From Ottowia flava (GTDB lineage: Bacteria; Pseudomonadota; Gammaproteobacteria; Burkholderiales; Burkholderiaceae_C): 64,000 bases of DNA. The notes under the pieces were generated by a model. That model was not told the DNA's origin and searched no databases. It saw only the letters and a list, made by a program, of their open reading frames with translations. The position numbers and the translations under genes were made by a program. This document shows, piece by piece, positions 25,285 to 32,809 of this stretch (positions are counted from its first letter, which is position 1; the number at the start of each line of letters is the position of its first letter). Location of the stretch: the NCBI RefSeq assembly GCF_008017535.1, contig NZ_VRUA01000001.1:62001-126000 (forward strand), written 5' to 3'.

Positions 25285-25860
25285 ATGCTCCACGCCATGA
25301 ACGCGCCCAACCCCCTGGCCACGCCCGAACCCGCCGAAGCCGCGCCGCGCCCCGGGCGCAGCACCGGCAGCCAGTTGCGCACCCACACGCTGGCGCTGCT
25401 CGCCTTCTGGCTGGCGGTGGGCGCCCTGCTGTGGTTCGGCTTCTCGTGGTGGGAACAGCGCGGCCGCGCGGCCTTGCAGCCCTACGCCGACACCGGCGGC
25501 GATCTGGTCATCCCGCGCAGCCCCGACGGCCACTTCTACGTGCCGGGCGAAATCAACCGCACGCCCGTGCGCTTCATGGTCGACACGGGCGCGAGCAGCG
25601 TGGCGATCAGCAGCTTCATTGCCCAGCAGGCGCGCCTGCCGGACGGCCGCCCGGTCACGCTGCGCACCGCCAACGGCGAGCGCGAGGGCCGTCAGGTGCA
25701 CGACGTGCCAGTGAAGGCCGGCCACTTGACGCGCAACGACATCAGCGTGACCACCGGCCTGCGCATGGACGAGGCGGACGAAGCGCTGCTGGGCCAGTCC
25801 TTCCTGCGCCACTACGACGTGCAGATCGCGCAGGACCGCATGACGCTGCGCCCGCGCTGA
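25285..25860 (+). CDS. Membrane-anchored retropepsin-like aspartic protease
   Basis: This 191-residue protein has a Pro/Ala-rich start, one membrane helix (TLALLAFWLAVGALLWFGFS) and a retroviral-type aspartic protease domain with catalytic VDTGASSVAIS near residues 97-107. Flap and hydrophobic-glycine parts follow (ALLGQSFLRHYDV). It fits the bacterial clan AA family (TIGR02281-like) thought to act as dimers in the periplasm. The start could be ATG 25285 or ATG 25297; neither has a clear Shine-Dalgarno. It sits between the genes of a two-component pair, which suggests, without proof, a role in the same signalling unit. Confidence 0.85.
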   Translation: MLHAMNAPNPLATPEPAEAAPRPGRSTGSQLRTHTLALLAFWLAVGALLWFGFSWWEQRGRAALQPYADTGGDLVIPRSPDGHFYVPGEINRTPVRFMVDTGASSVAISSFIAQQARLPDGRPVTLRTANGEREGRQVHDVPVKAGHLTRNDISVTTGLRMDEADEALLGQSFLRHYDVQIAQDRMTLRPR

Positions 25861-25879
25861 ACGCTTTCTTGCCCCCACC

Positions 25880-26728
25880 ATGGCCGACGCTGCGCCCACC
25901 GCCCTGATCGCCGAGGACGAGCCGCTGCTGGCCGCCGCCCTGCGCGCCGAGCTGGCCCGGGCCTGGCCCGAGCTGCAGGTGCTGGCCACCGCGGGCGACG
26001 GCCTGTCGGCAGTGGAACAGGCGCTGGCGCTGCACCCCGACGTGCTGTTCTTCGACATCCGCATGCCCGGCCAGAGCGGCCTGGACGCCGCGGCCGAGCT
26101 GGCCGAGCAGTGGGACTTTGACGCGCGGCCGTTCCCGGCGCTGGTGTTCGTCACCGCCTACGACCAGTACGCGGTGCAGGCGTTCGAGACGCAGGCGGTG
26201 GACTATGTGCTCAAACCCGTGCAGCCGGCGCGCTTGGCCAAAACGGTGCAAAAACTGCGCTCAGCCCTACGACCACCTGCGCAAGCAGCTACGCAAACCA
26301 TAGCAAACGAGCTGCCCGGCGGCCCCACGCTGGAACAGCTGCGCCAGTTGCTGGCCGCCCTGCCCGGCGGCGGCGCGCCCGCCAGCGTGCCGACGCTGCG
26401 CCAGCTGCCCGTCAGCCAACCGGGCAGCGGCGGCAACCTGGTGCAGATGGTGCCGGTGCAGGACGTGCTGCTGCTGCAGGCGGCCGACAAGTACGTGCGC
26501 GTGGTCACCGCCGCGGGCGAACACCTGGTGCGCACGGCGCTGAAGGATTTGCTGCCGCAGCTGGATGCGGACGCGTTCTGGCAGGTGCACCGCAGCGCCG
26601 CCGTGCGCGCCGACGCCATCGACACCGTGCGCCGCGACGAAGCCGGCCGCCTGCAATTGACATTGCGCGGCACCGACGAAACGCTGACGGTGAGCCGGCT
26701 GTACGCCGGGCGCTTCAAGAGCCTGTGA
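25880..26728 (+). CDS. LytTR-family response regulator (AlgR/LytR-like)
   Basis: This 282-residue regulator has an N-terminal receiver domain (ALIAEDEPLLAAAL with the acidic pocket, phospho-acceptor D59 in LFFDIRMPG, VTAYDQYAVQAF and the LKP lysine at 112). A linker follows, then a C-terminal LytTR DNA-binding domain (VPVQDVLLLQAADKYVRVVT; FWQVHRSAAVRADAI). Linker residues ~124-142 are encoded by a palindromic element, placed exactly between the two folded domains. The expected partner is the LytS-type kinase at 24017. Its DNA targets cannot be read here. Confidence 0.92.
   Translation: MADAAPTALIAEDEPLLAAALRAELARAWPELQVLATAGDGLSAVEQALALHPDVLFFDIRMPGQSGLDAAAELAEQWDFDARPFPALVFVTAYDQYAVQAFETQAVDYVLKPVQPARLAKTVQKLRSALRPPAQAATQTIANELPGGPTLEQLRQLLAALPGGGAPASVPTLRQLPVSQPGSGGNLVQMVPVQDVLLLQAADKYVRVVTAAGEHLVRTALKDLLPQLDADAFWQVHRSAAVRADAIDTVRRDEAGRLQLTLRGTDETLTVSRLYAGRFKSL
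26249..26307 (-). repeat. Dispersed AGCTG element, copy I, in the response-regulator linker
   Basis: The plus strand reads CAAAAACTGCGCTCAGCCCT, ACGACCACCTGCGCAAGCAG, CTACGCAAACCATAGCAAA, opposite in direction to the gene. It is in frame and encodes LRSALRPPAQAATQTIA between receiver and LytTR domains. Confidence 0.88.
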
Positions 26729-26746
26729 CGCTGGGCGGCGCGCGCC

Positions 26747-27214
26747 TCAGGCGGCGTCGCGGCGCTTGATCACCACCGGTTTGCCGGCGCCAAAGCGCTG
26801 GTGCACCATCCAGTGCGCGAGCGGCGCGTCCAGGTAGTCGGCGTGGCCGGGGAACCAGCTGGCCAGCTCCTGCGCGAAGCGGCGGCAAACCTCGGTGCGG
26901 CCCGCCGCCAGCAGCGCCGGCATCTCGCGCGCCGTGGCCAGCACGGCGGCGTGCTCGTTCACATGGCATTCGGTGGCTGGGTAACCGGTGCTTTGCATCC
27001 AGCCGTCTTCCTGCGCGAAGTGGGCGACCAGGTGCTCGGTCACGCGCGCCAGCGCGGCGGGCAAATCGGCATCGGGCGCTGTCTGCAGCGCCGCCACGAC
27101 CTCGACAAACTCGCGGTGCATGTCGTCCAGCGGCGCGTGGCCCAGCAGGAAGCCGTCGCGCCAGCGCAGAGCGTCGGTGGTAGCGGCGGGGTGGTCGAGG
27201 GCGATGGAGCTCAT
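26747..27214 (-). CDS. Bacteriohemerythrin
   Basis: This 155-residue four-helix protein has the hemerythrin iron-ligand pattern: H26 and H33 (LLGHAPLDDMHREF), H65 and E69 (HLVAHFAQED), H84 and H88 (ECHVNEHAAV), and a final FPGHADYLD motif with His and Asp. It should carry an oxo-bridged di-iron site and bind O2 reversibly, acting as a cytoplasmic oxygen carrier or sensor. It is alone on the minus strand, adjacent to a TauE/SafE permease gene in the same direction (6 bases away), so the two may be cotranscribed. Confidence 0.9.
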   Translation of the reverse strand: MSSIALDHPAATTDALRWRDGFLLGHAPLDDMHREFVEVVAALQTAPDADLPAALARVTEHLVAHFAQEDGWMQSTGYPATECHVNEHAAVLATAREMPALLAAGRTEVCRRFAQELASWFPGHADYLDAPLAHWMVHQRFGAGKPVVIKRRDAA

Positions 27215-27220
27215 GTCAGG

Positions 27221-27958
27221 TCAGCCTTTGGTCAGCAGGATGATGGCGATCACCACCAGCAGCGCCAGCACCACGTGCCGGAACAGTTTTTCGTTCAGCC
27301 GCTGGCGCACCTGGCGGCCCAGCCGCATGCCCACATACACGGGCAGCAGCGCCACCACCGACAGCGCCAGTTCGGCAGGCGATATCTTGCCAAAACCCAC
27401 CATCGCGCCGTACAGCGGCAGCGACCCGGCCAGGTACACCAGGCTGATGCTGCTGACAAACACGTCGCGCTGCAGGCGCAGCGCCATGAAGTAGGTGATC
27501 AGGATCGGCCCGGTGAGCGACGAGACGCCCCCCAGCAAGCCCGAGCCCAGGCCAACCGCCACGCCGATCGACTTTTCGTGCTGCGGCGGGATCTGCACGT
27601 TGGGCTGCAGCGCCAGCAGGAACACCGCCAGCAGCACCGCACCGGCCACCATGGCGTTGAGCTGCGCCGGCGACAGATCGAGCGTCATGCGCACCGTGGC
27701 CACGGTTGCCACCAGTTGCGCCAGCACCAGCCAGCGAAAACGCCGCCACGAGGGCCCCAGCTGGCCGCCTTCGACCGACTGGATCAGGTTGGACAGGACC
27801 ACCGGCGCCGCCAGCAGGCCAATGGCCTGTGCCGGCGGCAGCCACAGGGCCAGCAGCGGCACCGCCACCAGCGGCAGGCCGACCCCAAGCGCCCCCTTGA
27901 CCAGGCCGCCGACGACCAGCGCACCGGCCGACAACAGCCACGGTCCCGTTTCTCCCAT
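27221..27958 (-). CDS. TauE/SafE family anion permease
   Basis: This 245-residue integral membrane protein has about seven or eight helices arranged as two similar halves, each opening with a Gly-rich helix (LVVGGLVKGALGVGLPLVAV and VAVGLGSGLLGGVSSLTGPI). That is the TauE/SafE (sulfite/sulfoacetate exporter) pattern. Members export sulfur-containing or other organic anions; the substrate here is unknown. It lies six bases upstream of the bacteriohemerythrin gene and about 20 bases downstream of a Bug receptor gene on the same strand. Confidence 0.88.
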   Translation of the reverse strand: MGETGPWLLSAGALVVGGLVKGALGVGLPLVAVPLLALWLPPAQAIGLLAAPVVLSNLIQSVEGGQLGPSWRRFRWLVLAQLVATVATVRMTLDLSPAQLNAMVAGAVLLAVFLLALQPNVQIPPQHEKSIGVAVGLGSGLLGGVSSLTGPILITYFMALRLQRDVFVSSISLVYLAGSLPLYGAMVGFGKISPAELALSVVALLPVYVGMRLGRQVRQRLNEKLFRHVVLALLVVIAIILLTKG

Positions 27959-27979
27959 AAACCGCGTCGCGAGCCCTCG

Positions 27980-28948
27980 TCAGTCGGACTTCAGCTGAGC
28001 GACCTTGCCGGCCTTGGCCATGGCTTCGTTCTCGCGAGCGATGACCTTGCCGTATTCGGCCGGACCGGCGCCGACGGGTTCGACCACGGCCTCATGGAAC
28101 GTCTTGATCACCTCGGGTTGCTTGACCACCTCGGCAATTTCCTTGCTGATGCGGTCGATGGCCGCCTGCGGCGTGCCCTTGGCCGCCAGCACGCCGACCA
28201 CCACGGCAAAGTCGAAGTTCGGCACCGTCTCGGACACCGTCGGCACGTCAGCGGCCTGCTTGGACCGCTGCAAGGCGTTGCTGGCCAGCAGCTTGACCTG
28301 GCCCGATTTGACGAAGCCCTGGATCGACGGCAACGCCGCCACCGAAAAGTCCACCTGCCCGCCCACCAGCGCCGGCGTGGACTGGCCCGAGCCGCGGAAC
28401 GGAATGTGGCGGATGTCGAGGTTGAGCGCGGCCTTGAGCGCCTCCATGGTGAGGTGGTGCGTGCTGCCGATGCCCGAGGAGCCATAGGTGTACTCGCCCG
28501 GCTTGGCCTTGACCTGCGCCACGAAGTCCTTGAAGCTGTTCACGCCGGTCTTCGAATGGCCCACGATGAACAGCGGCGAGGTCGCGATCTCGGACACCGG
28601 CAGCAGTTCCTGGCCGACGCGGTAGCTGGCGTTCTTGTTGATCTGCGGCGTGATCGACAGCATGGAGCCGTCCGACACGATGAAGGCGTGGCCGTCCGAC
28701 GGCGTGCTGGACAGCAGCGACTGGTACGCCACCACGCCATTGCCACCCGGCTTGTTGTCCACCACCACGCTCTGGCCGAGGCGTTCGGTGAGCTTCTGCG
28801 ACACCCAGCGCGCGACCGTGTCGGGCAGCCCACCTGGCGCGTAAGGCACGATGAACTTGATCGGCTTGCTGGGGTAGGTTTGCGCCGCAGCGCTGATGGG
28901 GATTGCGGTGACGGCCAGCGCGGCCAGTCCGAAAATCGTTGCTTTCAT
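27980..28948 (-). CDS. Bug/TctC-family receptor of the phthalate cluster
   Basis: This 322-residue periplasmic receptor has a signal peptide (MKATIFGLAALAVTAIPISA, cleaved near AAA-QT) and Bug landmarks: YPSKPIKFIVPYAPGGLPD, SSTPSDGHAF, GSSGIGSTHHLTMEAL and GQVDFSVAALPS. ATG 28948 is chosen because an AGGAG Shine-Dalgarno lies eight bases upstream and the signal peptide begins there. It is divergent from the phthalate dioxygenase reductase gene and shares its ~177-bp control region. It therefore probably captures phthalate or a related aromatic acid (inference from position). Confidence 0.92.
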   Translation of the reverse strand: MKATIFGLAALAVTAIPISAAAQTYPSKPIKFIVPYAPGGLPDTVARWVSQKLTERLGQSVVVDNKPGGNGVVAYQSLLSSTPSDGHAFIVSDGSMLSITPQINKNASYRVGQELLPVSEIATSPLFIVGHSKTGVNSFKDFVAQVKAKPGEYTYGSSGIGSTHHLTMEALKAALNLDIRHIPFRGSGQSTPALVGGQVDFSVAALPSIQGFVKSGQVKLLASNALQRSKQAADVPTVSETVPNFDFAVVVGVLAAKGTPQAAIDRISKEIAEVVKQPEVIKTFHEAVVEPVGAGPAEYGKVIARENEAMAKAGKVAQLKSD

Positions 28949-29024
28949 CGTGGGTCTCCTGTGATGACGGCCCAACATGGCCGCACGTGCTCCGGCCCAT
29001 CCGGAACACCTGCGGCTTGCAGAA

Positions 29025-29043
29025 AAATACTTAGCCATCTAAG
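29025..29043. promoter_or_regulatory. Candidate operator between receptor and phthalate reductase genes
   Basis: AAATACTTAGCCATCTAAG contains an inverted repeat CTTAG-ccat-CTAAG, lying about 80-100 bases upstream of both divergent start codons. The same AAATACTTAG decamer, in the same orientation relative to the gene, occurs 55 bases upstream of the phthalate oxygenase start (34187-34196). This makes it a candidate site for the MarR-type regulator encoded at 31292. Confidence 0.45.
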
Positions 29044-29125
29044 ATACAAATTCTCGTTCAGTTTTGACAAAAGTCAAGACGCGAATTCCCTCCCCTTCCC
29101 CGAACATCCCCTAAGGAGCACCACG

Positions 29126-30094
29126 ATGAGCATCACCGAGAGCTTTCGGCCTCTGCGCGTGGCCCGGGCCGAGCGCGCCGCGCGCGAGGTCCAGCTGTTT
29201 GAACTGCGCGACCCCGATGGTCAGCCCCTGCCGCCGTTTGCCGCTGGCGCGCATGTCAAGGTGCACACGCCTTCCGGACACACGCGCCAGTATTCGCTCA
29301 GCAACGACGCCGAGGAACGGGACCGCTACGTGATTGCCGTCAAGCGCGAAGTCGACGGCCGTGGTGGCTCGCTCAGCATGGCGGACGATTTGCACGAGGG
29401 CGATCTGCTGCAGGTGGGCGAGCCCGAGAACCTGTTTCCCCTGGACGAGCGCGCGAAAAGCTTCGTGCTGATCGCCGGTGGCATCGGCATCACGCCGATG
29501 CTGGCCATGGCGCGCACGCTCGTGAGCGCCGGCGACCGCAAGTTCAAGCTGTACTACCTCACCCGCAGCCCCGAAGACACGCCCTTTCTGGACGAAATCA
29601 CCGCGTCCGGCCTGAAGCCCTACGTCGTGGTGCACCATGACCACGGCGACCCGGCCAACTCCTACGACCTGTGGCCGGTGCTGGAGAAGCCAGGCACCGT
29701 GGCTGGCCAGCATGTGTATTGCTGCGGGCCACGCGGCCTGATGGACGCCGTCAAGGACATGACCGGCCATTGGCCCAGCAGCACTGTGCATTTCGAAAGC
29801 TTTGGCGGCGACACCAAGCCGCACGCCGACGACCAGCCGTTCACCGTGAAGCTGGCGCGCTCCAACGTCGAGCTGGAAGTGCCGGTGGGTCGATCGATTC
29901 TTGAAGTGGTGCGCGACCAGGGCATCGAAGTGGCCAGTTCCTGCGAAAGCGGGACCTGCGGCACCTGCAAACAGCGGCTGATCAGCGGCGAGGCGGACCA
30001 CCGCGACATGGTGCTGCTGGACGAGGAAAAGGCCGACCACATCATGGTCTGCGTGTCTCGCGCCAAGGCGGGCCCGCTGGTGATCGACCTGTGA
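29126..30094 (+). CDS. pht2: Phthalate 4,5-dioxygenase reductase
   Basis: This 322-residue phthalate-dioxygenase-reductase-type flavoprotein has an FMN/NADH-binding reductase domain (RQYSLSN for flavin, IAGGIGITPMLAMAR for NADH, VYCCGPRGLMDAV). A C-terminal plant-type [2Fe-2S] ferredoxin domain follows with ligands C273, C278, C281 and C309 (CESGTCGTC). It passes electrons from NADH to the Rieske oxygenase. ATG 29126 follows an AAGGAG Shine-Dalgarno; the very long upstream open frame is antisense to other genes. The length fits the known reductase (about 321). The name rests on the neighbouring oxygenase, dehydrogenase and decarboxylase genes. Confidence 0.85.
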   Translation: MSITESFRPLRVARAERAAREVQLFELRDPDGQPLPPFAAGAHVKVHTPSGHTRQYSLSNDAEERDRYVIAVKREVDGRGGSLSMADDLHEGDLLQVGEPENLFPLDERAKSFVLIAGGIGITPMLAMARTLVSAGDRKFKLYYLTRSPEDTPFLDEITASGLKPYVVVHHDHGDPANSYDLWPVLEKPGTVAGQHVYCCGPRGLMDAVKDMTGHWPSSTVHFESFGGDTKPHADDQPFTVKLARSNVELEVPVGRSILEVVRDQGIEVASSCESGTCGTCKQRLISGEADHRDMVLLDEEKADHIMVCVSRAKAGPLVIDL

Positions 30095-31287
30095 GCGCAG
30101 TCGCCGACCCGATCCGCCTGGGCGTGCTGGGCCTGGGCCGCGCCTTCACCCTGATGCTGCCCACCTTCCTGGGCGATGCGCGCGTGCAGCTGGTGGCGGC
30201 GTTCGACCCCCACGCCGAAGCGCGCGCCGCGTTCGAGCGGACCTTTCACGGCAACGCAGCGGACAACGAGGAAGCGGTCTGCGCCGATCCCAACGTCGAA
30301 TGGGTGTACATCGCCACGCCGCACCAGTTGCACGCGCGCCACGTCCAGCTGGCGGCCCGGTACGGCAAGCATGTGCTGGTGGAAAAGCCACTGGCGTTGA
30401 GCCTGGCCGACGCCGACGCCATGGTCGACGCCTGCGCACGGGCCGGGACGCGCCTGATTGTGGGCCACAGCCACAGTTTCAATGCGCCGGTGCTGCAGGC
30501 ACGCGAGCTGATCGCCAGCGGCCGATACGGTGCGGTGCGCATGGTCCACGCGCTGCAATACACCGACTTTCTGTACCGCCCCCGCCGTCCGGAAGAGCTG
30601 GACACGCGGCAAGGCGGTGGTGTGGTCTTCAGCCAGGCGGCGCACCAGGTGGATACCGTGCGGCTGCTGGCTGGCGGCCTCGCCACCTCGGTGCGCGCCC
30701 TCATGGGCCGGTGGGACCCCGACCGGCCAACGGAAGGCGCCTACAGCGCGCTGCTCCAGTTTGCGGGCGGCGCCCTGGCGTCGCTGAGCTACAACGGCTA
30801 CGGGTTCTATGACAGCGACCGGCAGATGGACGGCGTGGGCGAGATGGGCACCCCCAAGGCGCCAGACGCCCATCAAGCCACCCGCGCTCGCCTGACCGCG
30901 GCCAGCAGCGAAGCGGCTGAGGTCGCGCTGAAGGCTGCGCGCAATTTTGGTGGCAGCGCCTTTGCGATGCCCACGCCCAGCACCCCTACCGCCGCGCAGC
31001 ATTTCGGCCCCGTCATCGTGAGCTGCGACCACGCCGACCTGCGGCTGACGCCGACCGGCGTGGAGATCACTTCGCAGGCCGGCGCCGAGTTCGTACCGGT
31101 CGTGCTGCCGCACGTCCCCCGCGCGGAAGTGATCGACGAACTGTGGGGCGTCGCGCGTGAAGGAAATTCACCTCTGCATAGTGGAGAATGGTCGCGCGCG
31201 ACCCTCGAAGTCTGCCTGGCGATGCTTCAGTCCGAAGCCGCGGGCACCGACATCGCCCTCGAAAGGCAGGTCGCCGCCCCCGCTTGA
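30091..31287 (+). CDS. pht4: Phthalate 4,5-cis-dihydrodiol dehydrogenase (Gfo/Idh/MocA family)
   Basis: This 398-residue NAD(P)-dependent Gfo/Idh/MocA oxidoreductase has a Rossmann start (LGVLGLGRAFTLMLP), the EKPLAL motif near residue 100 with the conserved Lys, and the family's C-terminal beta-sheet domain. In the phthalate pathway this family re-aromatises the 4,5-cis-dihydrodiol to 4,5-dihydroxyphthalate. The assignment is supported by the adjacent reductase, decarboxylase and oxygenase genes. Its GTG start overlaps the reductase stop (GTGA), so the two are translationally coupled. Other Gfo/Idh/MocA activities are possible from sequence alone. Confidence 0.83.
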   Translation: MSAVADPIRLGVLGLGRAFTLMLPTFLGDARVQLVAAFDPHAEARAAFERTFHGNAADNEEAVCADPNVEWVYIATPHQLHARHVQLAARYGKHVLVEKPLALSLADADAMVDACARAGTRLIVGHSHSFNAPVLQARELIASGRYGAVRMVHALQYTDFLYRPRRPEELDTRQGGGVVFSQAAHQVDTVRLLAGGLATSVRALMGRWDPDRPTEGAYSALLQFAGGALASLSYNGYGFYDSDRQMDGVGEMGTPKAPDAHQATRARLTAASSEAAEVALKAARNFGGSAFAMPTPSTPTAAQHFGPVIVSCDHADLRLTPTGVEITSQAGAEFVPVVLPHVPRAEVIDELWGVAREGNSPLHSGEWSRATLEVCLAMLQSEAAGTDIALERQVAAPA

Positions 31288-31291
31288 ACCT

Positions 31292-31792
31292 ATGAACGAC
31301 CGACACGGCACCGAACGCTTGCTCCACCACTGGCGGGAGGTGCTCCCGCACGACCGTCTCGCGCACCTGATCCGCGACGTGGCCCGCATGCAGATGCGTG
31401 CGCTGCAGCAGCGCCTGGCCATGCACGACGTGTCGTTCGGCCACTGGACGTTCCTGCGCATTCTTTGGGTGACCGACGGATTGACGCAGCGCGAACTGAG
31501 CGAATCCGCAGGCGTCATGGAGCCCACCACGTTCAGTGCGGTGAAGGCGATGGAAGCGGCCGGCTTGATCGAACGTCGGCAACTCGCAGGCAACCGCAAG
31601 AACGTCCACGTCTTCCTGACGCCCAAGGGGCGCGATCTTGAGCCGGTGCTCGTGCCGCTCGCCGAAGAGGTCAACGCGGTCAGCATGAACGGCATGCCGG
31701 CGCGCACCGTGGCCACGGTGCGCAAGGCGCTGCTCGATATGGTCGAGAACCTTGCGGCAGACGACCCGGCGAAGTCGCTCAACGCGAAATAA
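31292..31792 (+). CDS. MarR-family transcriptional regulator
   Basis: This 166-residue winged-helix regulator has dimerisation helices at both ends and the MarR recognition helix and wing (LTQRELSESAGVMEPTTFSA, then LIERRQLAGNRKNVHVFLTP). It sits four bases after pht4 in the same direction, so it is probably transcribed with the phthalate genes and may control them in response to an aromatic acid. ATG 31292 gives the usual length; the frame is open upstream but inside pht4. Candidate target sites are the AAATACTTAG elements at 29025 and 34187. Confidence 0.88.
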   Translation: MNDRHGTERLLHHWREVLPHDRLAHLIRDVARMQMRALQQRLAMHDVSFGHWTFLRILWVTDGLTQRELSESAGVMEPTTFSAVKAMEAAGLIERRQLAGNRKNVHVFLTPKGRDLEPVLVPLAEEVNAVSMNGMPARTVATVRKALLDMVENLAADDPAKSLNAK

Positions 31793-31816
31793 GCCAGGGG
31801 CCTCCCCCCGGCGGCT

Positions 31817-32806
31817 TCAGATCACGTAGCTTTCGTACGTGGCCGGGTGGAAGATCTCTTCCACCGCCAGGTGCCGCGACGACAGGCCCTGTGAATGGTG
31901 GTGGCGCAGGAAGGTTTCGAGCGTCTGGCGGTTGGGCGCGACGCCGTACGACCAATAGTCCTCGCCCATGGTTTCGCGCGCGGCCTTGAGCTGTTCTTCT
32001 ACGAACGGCAGCGTCACCTTGGTGGCCGACGTGTCCGACAGCGCCTCCAGCGCAGCGGCCTTGGACTGCGAGAACGCCTTGAACACCGCGCCGGGCAGCC
32101 ACGGGTGCTGCTCGGCCAGCGTCTTGCGCACGCCCACCACATGCATGATGGGGAACACCTGCGTGCGCTTGTAGTAGTCCTTGGCCGTGGCGGTGGGGTC
32201 GTCGAACAGCCACCCCACATTCGGGTTGGCCAGCACGTGCGCGCTGGGCGGGCGCGGTGCCATGAAGCCATCGATCTCGCCGCGGTCCAGCATGTCTGAA
32301 ATCGTGGTGTCCTCGGGCGCCGATTCCAGCTTCACGCCCTGCGGCAGCTTGAGCGGAATCTTCTCGGGACGGCCCGGCGTTTCGATGCCGCCACGCACCC
32401 AGGTCACGTCTTCCGGGCGCACCCCGTAGTCGTCCTGCAGGATGGCGCGGGCCCAGACGTTGGCGCTCAGCTGGTATTCGGGCACGCCGATGCGTTTGCC
32501 CTTCAGGTCTTCGGGTTGGTGGATCCGGTCCTTGCGCACGTAGATCGAGGTGTGGCGGAAGGCACGCGACAGAAACACCGGCACCGCGATGTACGGGCAG
32601 TCGCCGTTGGCGGTCTTGACGGTGTAGCTGGAGAACGAGAGTTCGCAGATGTCGAATTCCTGGCTGCGCATGGCGCGAAAGAACATTTCTTCCGGGTACA
32701 GCGTCATGTAGACCGGATCGACCCCGTCGATCTGCACGCGCCCGTCCAGCAGCGCGCGGGTGCGGTCGTAGTCGCCCATGGCGACGGAAAGTTGCAGCTT
32801 GGCCAT
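31817..32806 (-). CDS. pht5: 4,5-dihydroxyphthalate decarboxylase
   Basis: This 329-residue protein belongs to a family that looks like a periplasmic-binding-protein fold but is cytoplasmic (no signal peptide; starts MAKLQLSVAMGDYDRTRALL). Landmarks are CELSFSSYTVKTANGDCPYI, PVFLSRAFRHTSIYVRKD and ATYESYVI at the end. Known members (Pht5/OphC) decarboxylate 4,5-dihydroxyphthalate to protocatechuate. The adjoining Rieske oxygenase gene lies three bases upstream on the same strand and the reductase/dehydrogenase genes converge on it, which supports the call. An ABC-type binding-protein label would be the less specific alternative. Confidence 0.87.
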   Translation of the reverse strand: MAKLQLSVAMGDYDRTRALLDGRVQIDGVDPVYMTLYPEEMFFRAMRSQEFDICELSFSSYTVKTANGDCPYIAVPVFLSRAFRHTSIYVRKDRIHQPEDLKGKRIGVPEYQLSANVWARAILQDDYGVRPEDVTWVRGGIETPGRPEKIPLKLPQGVKLESAPEDTTISDMLDRGEIDGFMAPRPPSAHVLANPNVGWLFDDPTATAKDYYKRTQVFPIMHVVGVRKTLAEQHPWLPGAVFKAFSQSKAAALEALSDTSATKVTLPFVEEQLKAARETMGEDYWSYGVAPNRQTLETFLRHHHSQGLSSRHLAVEEIFHPATYESYVI

Positions 32807-32809
32807 TGA

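Noticed and set aside
26801..29125. Long upstream extension of the phthalate reductase frame
   Set aside because: It runs antisense through the bacteriohemerythrin, permease and receptor genes; a strong Shine-Dalgarno and the conserved N-terminus place the start at 29126.
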